From IMG/VR virus record IMGVR_UViG_3300032299_000267, positions 1 to 61,459 of that record: DNA of 61,459 nucleotides; one strand, 5' to 3'. Positions 17,367 to 25,954 of this stretch are shown in pieces (position 1 is the first letter of the stretch; every line of letters begins with the position of its first letter). A model generated the notes under the pieces. That model saw only the letters and a list, made by a program, of their open reading frames with translations, did not search any database and was not told the DNA's origin. The DNA comes from a virus. The position numbers and the translations under genes are program-made.

Positions 17367-17509
17367 TAAAAGACTATTCTGACTTTGATACGCAGAAAGA
17401 AATACTCCTAGACTATATGCAGGTCATGATTGCATTACAGGATTGGCATGGGGTTTCTGACGTAGCTAACGATCTACGCGAACTAGAAGCTAAACAAAAT
17501 AATGATTAG
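17363..17509 (+). CDS. Short protein between holin and lysozyme
   Basis: A 48-residue, acidic, helical protein (begins MIKDYSDFDTQKEILLDYMQ; ends LREALEAKQNND-like). Its ATG overlaps the holin stop (ATGA at 17363-17366) and its 3' end overlaps the lysozyme start by 8 bases, so it is translationally coupled to both. It has no membrane segment or lipobox, so it is not an obvious spanin. It may be a lysis regulator; there is no direct evidence. Confidence 0.68.
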   Translation: MIKDYSDFDTQKEILLDYMQVMIALQDWHGVSDVANDLRELEAKQNND

Positions 17510-17978
17510 CAAAAAAGCATTAGACATGATTAAGCATCATGAGGGGGTAAGGAATAAACCTTACCGGTGCCCTGCTCGACTTTGGACGATCGGCGTGGGA
17601 CATGTAATCGAAGCGAATCATGCAAGAGTGCCGTTTGAAGAAAGGCTAAGTTTGCCTTGCCCAGAAGGCTGGAATCGCGTATTTACTATGGAAGAAGTAG
17701 ATGTCATACTTGCAAAAGACCTTGCGAGGTTTGAATCAGGAGTTCTTAAATATTGTCCTAACGCTGGGTCTAATCAAAACTGGCTGGACAGTCTGGTCAG
17801 TTTTAGCTTTAACTTAGGGCTGGGTACGTTGCAACGCAGCACATTGCGGCAAAAACATAATCGGGGCGACCATGCTGGTGCTGCCGACGAATTTTTGAAG
17901 TACACGAAAGCTGGCGGTAAAGTCCTAAAAGGTCTTGAGAACCGTCGCAAAGATGAACGTGCTTTGTATTTGGGTTAA
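17502..17978 (+). CDS. Endolysin, GH24 lysozyme family
   Basis: A 158-residue muramidase, which cleaves the MurNAc-GlcNAc bond of peptidoglycan. Glu14 lies in KHHEGVRNKPY and the TIGVGH motif is at 29-34. The T4-lysozyme catalytic triad spacing Glu-8-Asp-5-Thr appears as Glu14, Cys23, Thr29, so the Asp is replaced by Cys, as in some other phage lysozymes. Residues 88-107 (WLDSLVSFSFNLGLGTLQRS) and 134-155 match the family C-terminal lobe. There is no signal sequence, so it would depend on the holin. Start overlaps the previous gene. Confidence 0.88.
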   Translation: MISKKALDMIKHHEGVRNKPYRCPARLWTIGVGHVIEANHARVPFEERLSLPCPEGWNRVFTMEEVDVILAKDLARFESGVLKYCPNAGSNQNWLDSLVSFSFNLGLGTLQRSTLRQKHNRGDHAGAADEFLKYTKAGGKVLKGLENRRKDERALYLG

Positions 17979-17983
17979 CAAAA

Positions 17984-20119
17984 ATGCCATTACAAAACTT
18001 ACAGTTACGCCCTGGAATTAACCGCGAAGGCACAACACTTGCTAATGAAGGCGGTTGGTTTGAGTGTGACAAAATTCGCTTTCGCTCTGGCTATCCGCAA
18101 AAGATTGGCGGCTGGAATCCTATATCTTCCTCAACGTATCAGGGCGTAGCTCGTTCGCTTTTTAATTGGGTAACGCTGCGCGGGTACAACCTTCTCGGTG
18201 TTGGCACTAATTTAAAGTATTACGTTGAGAGTGGCGGTGCTTATAACAACATTACCCCAATCCGCGCCACAGATACGCTGACTAACCCTTTTACTACAAG
18301 TAATGGGTCAAGCACAGTATTGGTTACTGATGCGAGCTATGGCGGTATTACTAATGACTTTGTAACCTTTTCTAACGTAACCACTGTTGCTGATTTAAAT
18401 TTAAACGGCGAGTACCAGATAACATATAGAGACGGTAACTCATACTTTATTACTGCATCTGGTACAGCAAACGCATCTACAACTGGCGGCGGCACAGTAA
18501 CAGCTGCTTACCAAATTAATGTTGGCCTTGATACATTTGGTTACTTAACTGGTTGGGGAACTGGACTATGGGGTGGTGTAGTTGCTGGCGCACAACAAAC
18601 TACGCTATCTCTTTCTATAAATTCTAGCAATACAAACATAGCAGTTGTATCTACCATTGGATTTAATAGCGGTAACGGCACAGTTCTGATGGATCAGGAA
18701 CTTGCCAGATACACTGGCAATACATCTGTTGTATTTACTGGCGCTACTCGCGGAGCTAACGGCACAATAGCCACTAGCCACACAGCAAATACAATTGTTT
18801 ACAACGCAAGCTCTTATACTGGTTGGGGTCAATCTGTAACAAACTCAACAGGAACCCAGTTAAGGCTGTGGTCGCAGGCAAGTTTTGGTGAGTATTTACT
18901 AATTAATCCGCGCAACGGCGCATTGTATTTATACATACCAGCATACACAGGCGCGGGTGTTTTGACGTTTGGAAATCCCGCTGTACTTTTATCACCCTCA
19001 AGTTCTGGCGTATATCAATCAGATGCGGACTGTCCAGTTATTTCATCTCAGGTATTGGTATCGGATTCATCGCGTATTGTTATTGCATTTGGTTGTAATG
19101 ATTACGGCAGTCAAATACAAGACCCATTATTAATTCGTTGGTCTGACCAAGAAAGTTATTCTATTTGGTCGCCTTCCGTGACTAATCAAGCGGGCAGTTA
19201 TAGACTGTCTTCAGGCTCTAGTATTGTTTCCGCTGTACAAACACGCCAAGAGATTCTGGTGTTAACGGATGCTGCCGTATATTCCATGCAGTATCTTGGC
19301 CCGCCGTATACATGGGGCTTTAACATCCTGTCTAACAACATATCTATTATCGGCCCGAACGCTGTTGCCGCTGCTAATAATATTGTTTACTGGATGGGTC
19401 TAGACAAGTTCTACGTATATACAGGTCGCGTAGAAACGCTACCGTGCGCACTGCGTCAGTATGTTTTTGGGGATATTAACTTACAGCAGAACTATCAAGT
19501 CTTTAGCGGAAGTAATGAAGGTTACAGTGAGATTTGGTGGTTCTATTGTTCAGCCAACTCTACAACTGTAGACCGCTACGTTATTTTTAATTACTTAGAC
19601 AAAGTATGGTATTACGGCACACTAAACCGTAGCGCTTGGTTAGATAGCCCGTTGCGCGAATTTCCTATGGGCGCAACATACCAGCATACGATTGTTTACC
19701 ACGAAGACGGTAATAACGATGTAGAGGTTACGGGCGTAGAATTGCCAATTAATTCATACATCCAATCATCTGACTTTGACATTGGGGATGGCCACAACTA
19801 CGGCTTTGTGTGGCGCATTATTCCTGACATTACATTTGATGGCTCAAATAATCCAGCTCCTGCAAAACCATCTGCGGTGTTTACGATCAGGCCGCGCCAA
19901 AACCCTGGTGCGCCTTACGGATTATCAGATACCCCGACAGTAGCATCTACGCAGTCTTACGCCGTTGTGCAAAATTACAATGTGCAGGAGTTTACGCAGA
20001 TTGTGTATACAAGAATACGCGGTCGCCAAATGGCATTTAAGATTAGCTCAGATACGCTAGGAACACAGTGGCAATTAGGCGTTCCTAGAATGGATATCAA
20101 ACCTGACGGGAGGAGGTAA
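17984..20119 (+). CDS. Tail nozzle / hub-like structural protein
   Basis: A 711-residue protein starting five bases after the lysozyme stop. It begins PLQNLQLRPGINREGTTLANEGGWFECDKIRFRSG, a pattern I know from large podoviral tail proteins of the T7 gp12 / P22 gp10 type. A long region of four-stranded repeats (Tyr/Thr/Gly-rich, e.g. VYWMGLDKFYVYTGRVETLP near 460) looks like blades of a propeller. An insertion at about 90-280 is Ser/Thr-rich. The role as tail nozzle is inferred from size, beta-propeller look and neighbourhood. Confidence 0.6.
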   Translation: MPLQNLQLRPGINREGTTLANEGGWFECDKIRFRSGYPQKIGGWNPISSSTYQGVARSLFNWVTLRGYNLLGVGTNLKYYVESGGAYNNITPIRATDTLTNPFTTSNGSSTVLVTDASYGGITNDFVTFSNVTTVADLNLNGEYQITYRDGNSYFITASGTANASTTGGGTVTAAYQINVGLDTFGYLTGWGTGLWGGVVAGAQQTTLSLSINSSNTNIAVVSTIGFNSGNGTVLMDQELARYTGNTSVVFTGATRGANGTIATSHTANTIVYNASSYTGWGQSVTNSTGTQLRLWSQASFGEYLLINPRNGALYLYIPAYTGAGVLTFGNPAVLLSPSSSGVYQSDADCPVISSQVLVSDSSRIVIAFGCNDYGSQIQDPLLIRWSDQESYSIWSPSVTNQAGSYRLSSGSSIVSAVQTRQEILVLTDAAVYSMQYLGPPYTWGFNILSNNISIIGPNAVAAANNIVYWMGLDKFYVYTGRVETLPCALRQYVFGDINLQQNYQVFSGSNEGYSEIWWFYCSANSTTVDRYVIFNYLDKVWYYGTLNRSAWLDSPLREFPMGATYQHTIVYHEDGNNDVEVTGVELPINSYIQSSDFDIGDGHNYGFVWRIIPDITFDGSNNPAPAKPSAVFTIRPRQNPGAPYGLSDTPTVASTQSYAVVQNYNVQEFTQIVYTRIRGRQMAFKISSDTLGTQWQLGVPRMDIKPDGRR

Positions 20120-20121
20120 CC

Positions 20122-20436
20122 ATGTCTACTGGTACCACAAAATCCCCCGCTTTTCCAGTAGCTCCGTTAGAATATAGCCAAACTTATCAGGATCAATTAA
20201 ATAACATTTTGCGCTTATATTTTGCGCAACTTGATAATCCTGGGGCAAGTGCTGGATCTGCGCAGAAAACAGGAAACACAGTTATAGCGGCATTAAACTT
20301 CAGCGCTTTTGATCCATTAACTGGGAATACTGTTGTTAGTTTTGCCACAAGCGTAGAAGAGGCAGCTGGGAAATTACGAATTGGCGATGTTTATTATGAT
20401 ACTGCCACTAATGTATTAAAGATAAAGGTGTCTTAA
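20122..20436 (+). CDS. Small structural-type phage protein
   Basis: A 104-residue protein with RBS GGAGG directly before ATG. The N-terminal half has a helix (YSQTYQDQLNNILRLYFAQLDN) and the C-terminal half forms strands (LRIGDVYYDTATNVLKIKVS). The YYD-x(4)-LKIK ending is common in small virion proteins next to the nozzle in environmental phages. Likely virion-associated. Confidence 0.62.
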   Translation: MSTGTTKSPAFPVAPLEYSQTYQDQLNNILRLYFAQLDNPGASAGSAQKTGNTVIAALNFSAFDPLTGNTVVSFATSVEEAAGKLRIGDVYYDTATNVLKIKVS

Positions 20437-20437
20437 C

Positions 20438-23400
20438 ATGAGTCTGCACACACTAGCAAACCATCTTCAAACTGCCGGTCGCGGTGAGGATAAGGTACTT
20501 GTACACATGACGCCTGATGAGGTCAGTGGCTTGCAGTCATTGGCTATGGCGCACGGTGGATCTCTGACTATCAATCCTGAGACTGGCTTACCAGAAGCGG
20601 GCTTCCTGTCTGGCATCCTTCCTATGATAGCAGGTGCTGCGTTAGCGGCTACGGGCGTAGGCGCCCCTATGGCGGCGTTGATGGTAGGTGGTGCAGGAAC
20701 AATTGCTACAGGCAGTCTAGGCAAGGGCTTGATGATGGGCTTGGGTGCTTATGGCGGTGCAGGTTTAGGTGCTGGATTGCTTGGTGGTGCTGCTGCTGCC
20801 GCTCCTGCGGCGGCTGGGGCTGCTGGTATGGCTCCTATGGTATCTGCTGGTGCTATGCCAGGTGTAGTGGGTGGCATGGGCGCTATGGCTCCTGCCGCTG
20901 GAGGTATGGCTGGTGCAGCGGGAGCGGCTACTGGTGCGGCTAGTGCTATGCCTGTTGGTTTGCAATCAGCTACTGGAATTACTCCACAAACAGTTTCGCA
21001 ATTACCGATGAATGCAGCTAATGCTGGTAATGCGTTCATGCCAACTGCTACAAGCGCCCCTGTGGTTTCTACTACTCCACAAACTGTTGCTGCGCCAGCC
21101 CAATCCGTTCAATCTGCTACAGCTTTTGACAGGTTCAAGAGCATTCCAGGCAAAGCGTATGATTTATTGACTGGATCAGGCCCAGAGGCAGAGAAAGCTC
21201 GCGAAGAATTTTATAAGCAGAATAAAAATTACTTAATTGCTGGTGGTGTTGGTGTACTTGGCGCGTCTAGAGATGACCCTAGAAAGCCTAAAGAAACGCA
21301 ATACGATATTCGCGATTACGATTGGAATACCCGTAATTACAGCCCGTCTTCCCAAGTGCCGGGCAGCACAAGCGAGCGCACATACTTTGCAGCAGATGGC
21401 GGCTTGATGAGTCTGCCAGTAGAGCAGATGTCACAGCAGAACGCTATGTCAGACAACACTAGGTATCCTATGGCGTTCCAGAAAACGCCTAATTATTCTA
21501 TGCCTTCTCAAGGGCCTATTTCGCAGAACGTAGTTTATCCAGCCACAGATGCTGGAACTAATACATATAATGGTTCCGAGCGCGGCATGGCTAGTGGCGG
21601 CGTGGTTGCCTTAGCTTCTGGCGGAACTCCACAAGACAAAGCTTATGACAACTGGTTAAAAACGAACATTAAACCTTATGACTTGTCTAAAATAGTAACT
21701 CCTAAAGATGGATTTACTGCTGCCAATGTTATTTCTACATACACCCCAGTTTTAAATAAAGAAAAAGCTGAGTTAGTAAATTCAGAAAATTTATTAAAGT
21801 CTTATATTGATCCAAAGACTGGTCAGCCAAAAGCAGGATACGGTGCAATTGTAGATTCTTTGCGTGGGGTTGTTGAGGAGCAGCGCAAAAACTTAACGGA
21901 TATTGTTAATACTGTTTACGGAAAAATACCTAAGACAGATATTAATTTCGATGATCCATCTAAAGCCGCACAGCAAAAGACGAATCAAACAAATGAGTTT
22001 AATGCTGTTAATACTTTGTTAAACAGCTACGTTAATAGCACAACCCTTAAGGGTACAGATTTTGCTAAAGACTACGCAAATAATTTGGCTAAAGAAGATT
22101 CTCAAAAACAAGAATCAACTTTATACGCAGATAAAGTTGCTCCTGCGCTTAAAGCTCTTTCTGCGTACACAGGTAAAGATGCTAAAGGTCAAGATATCAC
22201 TGGCACTTTAACTAATTTAACATCTGGTTGGAAAGCAGAAAACACCCGTCAATCTGAGGATGTTACCAAATTAAAAGCGGCATTAGTTAGTGCTGGTTTG
22301 ATGGATGCTAAAGGTAACTTTACTCCTGCCGCAGATAAGTATGCTGGTCTTACTGGTGTTGCTAAATCTGCTTTAGATAAACAGACATCGGAAGTAAATT
22401 TAGCGGCTGATGCGCAACAGAAAGCCTTGCAAGAGTTTAATACATCTACCGCAAGGGGAAGCACTGGTATTGCCTCAAGAAGTTTACAAACTGCTGCCGG
22501 CGGTAACAGAGAAGATATCCAAGCTCAGATTAATGCAATTGAAGCAAATCCTGCTCAACCGAATGCTTCTATTTACCAGTCAAAATATTCTGATGCGCAA
22601 CAAAAACAACTTGCAAATTTAAGATCCCAATTAAATACACCTAAAGATGTTCTTGACCCAATAACAGGTACGTTTGGGCCAGAGAAGATTTTGCCCAAGT
22701 ACGTACCTATTGCATACAACAGCGTAACCGCAACAAAAGGCTGGGATACTACAAGTAAGGTTATTGAGCCAGATGATGTAACCCGTGTATTTGAGGAAGT
22801 GGCTGGCAGAAAACCAACTAGCTCCGAGTTAACAGACTATGTTGGCGATAAGCTGTCTGTACAACAACTTGCTGATTCAGTAAACAAGTTACCAGATTTA
22901 ACTCTTGCTAAACAGTTTACTGATAAAGAACTACAAGAGCAGGCTAAATATTACTGGGGTCGTGAGATGACCACGGGTGAGCTTGCCAATTATAAATCTA
23001 AAAAGTTAGGAAGTTTTGCCGCTGTTCGTAACGCGCTTACATCAGAGAAAATGTATGTTGATAATTTGAACAACATTAACAAAGCAATAGTAGATAAGCA
23101 AAATACACCTGTGCTTCCTGCTGCTAATAGAGTTGATATTTCTTCGGTATTTGTTGATGTTCTTGGGCGCAGGCCAACAAAATCAGAGGCAGATTCTTAC
23201 ATAGCAAAAAAGATTAACAAAAACGATCTTATAAAAGAGCTAGAAGGTTCGCCTGAATATGAAAGAAAGCTTTACCAAACTGAATATGATAAATACGGTA
23301 ACGCCATAGAGTATGATGAAAATGGAAAAGAAATATTAAAAGATAGAAATGGCAAAGTAATAAAAACTGATGCTACAGGAAATGTTACTACTGATAATGT

Positions 23401-24487
23401 TATTACTGATGGAAATGAAAAGGAAGTTGTTGTTACGCCTACAGGTGGTGGTACCGGACTAGTTCCGCCTATTACATACACAGTAGATAACACCACCGAT
23501 CTTACTCCAGGGATACGGCAGAATCCTCCGGTATCACCAAAACCTGATGTGCTTACAGGCCCTTCCACAGGAAATGTAACTACTGGTGGTATTACAGGGA
23601 ATGTTATTACAGATAATGTTATTACAAGAGATGCAACCACTGGTACTACAGGGAATGTAACCACTACTGGTGGTACTACAGGGAATGTAACCACTACTGG
23701 TGGTACTACAGGGAATGTAACTACTGGTACTAAAGGAACCGCAACTACTACTGGTACAGGATATACGCCCGGCACAATGACAAGAGAAGAGATGGACGCA
23801 TATACTAAAAATTATGCTGCCCAGCCTGCTACAAATTCTCCTTATAAGCCACTTACTGGCCCACAGTTTTCAATTGCTGGATCGCTGCCATACCAAGACA
23901 TTAATAAACAACTTGGTCTGACCGGATTGTATAAACAAATGTCAGACAAAATGCCCGAGCTACAGCAGGGGTTGAATTTTAATTTAAATCAAGCTCAAGC
24001 TATGGCGTCTCCGTTTGCTAATGTCACGCCTGGCATAGTATCTTTGCAATCAGTTGCAACGCCGCAAGCTTATAATCCTGTTACTTCTTTTGACCCTACT
24101 GGACAAGCTTACTCTCCAGGATTATCTTCAGAAGAACAGGCATATCTTTCTATGTTGCAAAGCCGGAGCAAACCAATGGCATCTGGTGGCATGACCAGTT
24201 ATAACTTGGGTGGTTATTCTGATGGGGGTCGGTTACTCAGAGGCCCTGGTGATGGTGTTAGTGATTCTATTCCAGCTACTATTGGCGATCGTCAGCCTGC
24301 TCGTCTTGCAGATGGAGAGTTTGTTATACCTGCGAGAATTGTTTCAGAGCTTGGGAATGGAAGCACAGATGCCGGAGCAAGAAAGCTCTATGCAATGATG
24401 GAAAGAATACAACGCGCACGCAGCAAAACTGTTGGCAAAAATAAGGTTGCCGTAAAAAGCGGCGCAGATAGATTGTTACCAGCATGA
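20438..24487 (+). CDS. Large internal-virion / tail protein with DUF4214-like repeats
   Basis: A 1349-residue protein. Residues 50-200 are a Gly/Ala/Met glycine-zipper region likely to enter membranes. AADGGLMSL and MASGGVVALASGGTPQDK (about 320-402) are modules shared with the gene at 25955. Three repeats at about 777-815, 830-870 and 898-940 (FEEVAGRKPTSSELTDYVG, YWGREMTTGELANYKS, FVDVLGRRPTKSEADSYI) resemble DUF4214. Thr/Gly-rich GNVTTTGGT repeats follow (1045-1110). The C-terminal 95 residues (GGRLLRGPGDGVSDSIPATI, ARLADGEFVIPARIV) are a module seen in other phage proteins. Likely a DNA-ejection or internal-core protein. Confidence 0.68.
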   Translation: MSLHTLANHLQTAGRGEDKVLVHMTPDEVSGLQSLAMAHGGSLTINPETGLPEAGFLSGILPMIAGAALAATGVGAPMAALMVGGAGTIATGSLGKGLMMGLGAYGGAGLGAGLLGGAAAAAPAAAGAAGMAPMVSAGAMPGVVGGMGAMAPAAGGMAGAAGAATGAASAMPVGLQSATGITPQTVSQLPMNAANAGNAFMPTATSAPVVSTTPQTVAAPAQSVQSATAFDRFKSIPGKAYDLLTGSGPEAEKAREEFYKQNKNYLIAGGVGVLGASRDDPRKPKETQYDIRDYDWNTRNYSPSSQVPGSTSERTYFAADGGLMSLPVEQMSQQNAMSDNTRYPMAFQKTPNYSMPSQGPISQNVVYPATDAGTNTYNGSERGMASGGVVALASGGTPQDKAYDNWLKTNIKPYDLSKIVTPKDGFTAANVISTYTPVLNKEKAELVNSENLLKSYIDPKTGQPKAGYGAIVDSLRGVVEEQRKNLTDIVNTVYGKIPKTDINFDDPSKAAQQKTNQTNEFNAVNTLLNSYVNSTTLKGTDFAKDYANNLAKEDSQKQESTLYADKVAPALKALSAYTGKDAKGQDITGTLTNLTSGWKAENTRQSEDVTKLKAALVSAGLMDAKGNFTPAADKYAGLTGVAKSALDKQTSEVNLAADAQQKALQEFNTSTARGSTGIASRSLQTAAGGNREDIQAQINAIEANPAQPNASIYQSKYSDAQQKQLANLRSQLNTPKDVLDPITGTFGPEKILPKYVPIAYNSVTATKGWDTTSKVIEPDDVTRVFEEVAGRKPTSSELTDYVGDKLSVQQLADSVNKLPDLTLAKQFTDKELQEQAKYYWGREMTTGELANYKSKKLGSFAAVRNALTSEKMYVDNLNNINKAIVDKQNTPVLPAANRVDISSVFVDVLGRRPTKSEADSYIAKKINKNDLIKELEGSPEYERKLYQTEYDKYGNAIEYDENGKEILKDRNGKVIKTDATGNVTTDNVITDGNEKEVVVTPTGGGTGLVPPITYTVDNTTDLTPGIRQNPPVSPKPDVLTGPSTGNVTTGGITGNVITDNVITRDATTGTTGNVTTTGGTTGNVTTTGGTTGNVTTGTKGTATTTGTGYTPGTMTREEMDAYTKNYAAQPATNSPYKPLTGPQFSIAGSLPYQDINKQLGLTGLYKQMSDKMPELQQGLNFNLNQAQAMASPFANVTPGIVSLQSVATPQAYNPVTSFDPTGQAYSPGLSSEEQAYLSMLQSRSKPMASGGMTSYNLGGYSDGGRLLRGPGDGVSDSIPATIGDRQPARLADGEFVIPARIVSELGNGSTDAGARKLYAMMERIQRARSKTVGKNKVAVKSGADRLLPA
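23641..23730 (+). repeat. 30-bp tandem repeats in coding sequence
   Basis: Three direct 30-bp units (starting TGGTACTACAGGGAATGTAA); the first two are identical and the third diverges at its end. They encode TGNVTTTGGT. Shorter related units extend upstream to about 23570. Confidence 0.85.
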
Positions 24488-24948
24488 GTGAGATCACATA
24501 CAAAGCGGTAAATCCTTTTGATTTTTTAAAGGAAATGGAAGCTATATTTCCTGCGCATTATGAAGAGGTTTGTGTAACAAAAGATTTTCCTTTGTCTCCA
24601 GACTACAAACGATATTTTGATATGGCTAACTTAGGATGGTTAGTTTGTATTAACTGTATGGATGGCGATGATTTAATTGGTTACATTGTATTTATTATAC
24701 AACCACACTTGCATTACAGCACATGTATTACTGCGTTTGAAGACATTTATTATTTAAAGCCTGAGTATCGTAAAGGTCGTACCGGAATAAAAATGTTTAA
24801 GTATGCAGAAGAAGTAATGAAAGAAATAGGTGTGCATAGAATTATTTACCATACAAAAGTTCATTTAGATAATTCAAGGATTTTTGAATATCTTGGGTAT
24901 AAAAATACTGACAAATCTTACACAAAAATTTTGCAAGGTCAATCATGA
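24484..24948 (+). CDS. GNAT-family acetyltransferase-like protein
   Basis: A 154-residue protein whose ATG overlaps the previous stop. Residues 85-125 hold a GNAT core: DIYYLKPEYRKGRTGIKMFK, where xxYRKGRTGIKM sits where the acetyl-CoA pyrophosphate loop (R/QxxGxG/A) is expected but is imperfect. The end (NSRIFEYLGYKNTDKSYTKIL) matches the GNAT C-terminal strand. Embedded among ejection-type proteins, it may be a virion component or a host-modifying enzyme released early. The substrate is unknown. Confidence 0.68.
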   Translation: MSEITYKAVNPFDFLKEMEAIFPAHYEEVCVTKDFPLSPDYKRYFDMANLGWLVCINCMDGDDLIGYIVFIIQPHLHYSTCITAFEDIYYLKPEYRKGRTGIKMFKYAEEVMKEIGVHRIIYHTKVHLDNSRIFEYLGYKNTDKSYTKILQGQS

Positions 24949-25952
24949 GCGGACAGTCACCAACACCAGATTCTCAAACTGTAACAAATCTTTCTTACCC
25001 TAAAGAGTTGCAGACTGATGTTATTAACCTTGCTAAAAATGCCATATCTGCGTCTAATGCTGGATATATTCCATATAAAGGAGAGAGGATTCAAGGTCTT
25101 GATCCTTTCCAACTTACTGCGCAACAGGCGGTAGCTAACCTTGGCCCATCACAACAGTTGGGTGCAGCTACGCAGTTTGCTGGTGCTGCGGGCATGCGGG
25201 CGGGTGATATTAAATACACCCCATCACAGTTTCAGACTGGATCATTTACCCAGCCTAATGTTGCACAATCTTACATGTCTCCTTACTACCAGAATGTTGT
25301 GGACATTCAAGCGCGTGAGGCACGTAGACAGGCTGACATATCAAATCAAATGCAGAACGCTAGGGCTGTAGGCCAAGGCGCGTTTGGTGGATCGCGTCAG
25401 GCTATTTTGCAAGCAGAAGCACAGCGCAATCTAGGTCAGCAGATAGGTGATATACAGGCTAGAGGATCGCAAGCTGCGTTCGAGCAAGCTCAGAATTTGT
25501 ACGGTAATGAGCAGCAACGTGCGTTAGCCGCACAGCAGGCGACAGAAGCATCCCGCCAGTACGGTGCTAACTTAGGTCTTCAAGGATTGCAGCAACAGTT
25601 GCAAGCGGCGCAAATGCTTGGATCTCTTGGTCAACAACAATTTGGTCAACAGAAAGATATTATCAATGCATTGCAAGCTACGGGTGCGCAGCGTCAGGCA
25701 TTGAACCAACAAAAACTTACACAAGATTACGAAGACTTCCTGCGTCAGAAACAGTACCCGTACCAACAGCTTGCGTATGCTACTGAGATGATAAAAGGCG
25801 TACCACAACAAACCACACAATCTGTTTACCAAGCGCCGCCGTCTTTGCAAGCCCAGCTTGGCGGTGGTTTGATGTCTGCTTATGGTTTAAGTAAACTGTT
25901 TGCTGGCGGCGGTCTTGCTGATCTTGGCATATACAACCTGAGCAAGGGGTAA
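24945..25952 (+). CDS. Gln/Ala-rich internal-virion-type protein
   Basis: A 335-residue protein overlapping the previous stop. After a short N-terminal part (NLSYPKELQTDVINLAKNAIS) it becomes a long helical Gln/Ala-rich region (residues 120-280, e.g. EARRQADISNQMQNARAVGQ) and ends with a short hydrophobic Gly-rich segment (SAYGLSKLFAGGGLADLGIY). Long Gln-rich helical proteins encoded in this position are usual for podoviral ejection proteins. No enzyme motif is seen. Confidence 0.65.
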   Translation: MSGQSPTPDSQTVTNLSYPKELQTDVINLAKNAISASNAGYIPYKGERIQGLDPFQLTAQQAVANLGPSQQLGAATQFAGAAGMRAGDIKYTPSQFQTGSFTQPNVAQSYMSPYYQNVVDIQAREARRQADISNQMQNARAVGQGAFGGSRQAILQAEAQRNLGQQIGDIQARGSQAAFEQAQNLYGNEQQRALAAQQATEASRQYGANLGLQGLQQQLQAAQMLGSLGQQQFGQQKDIINALQATGAQRQALNQQKLTQDYEDFLRQKQYPYQQLAYATEMIKGVPQQTTQSVYQAPPSLQAQLGGGLMSAYGLSKLFAGGGLADLGIYNLSKG

Positions 25953-25954
25953 TC

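Noticed and set aside
20749-21039. Ala/Pro-rich minus-strand open frame inside the 1349-residue gene
   Set aside because: It is the mirror of Gly/Ala-rich codons on the plus strand, with no RBS and no protein character.
23272-23775. Val/Pro-rich minus-strand frame over the 30-bp repeats
   Set aside because: Produced by the repeats in the real plus-strand gene; composition is an artefact.
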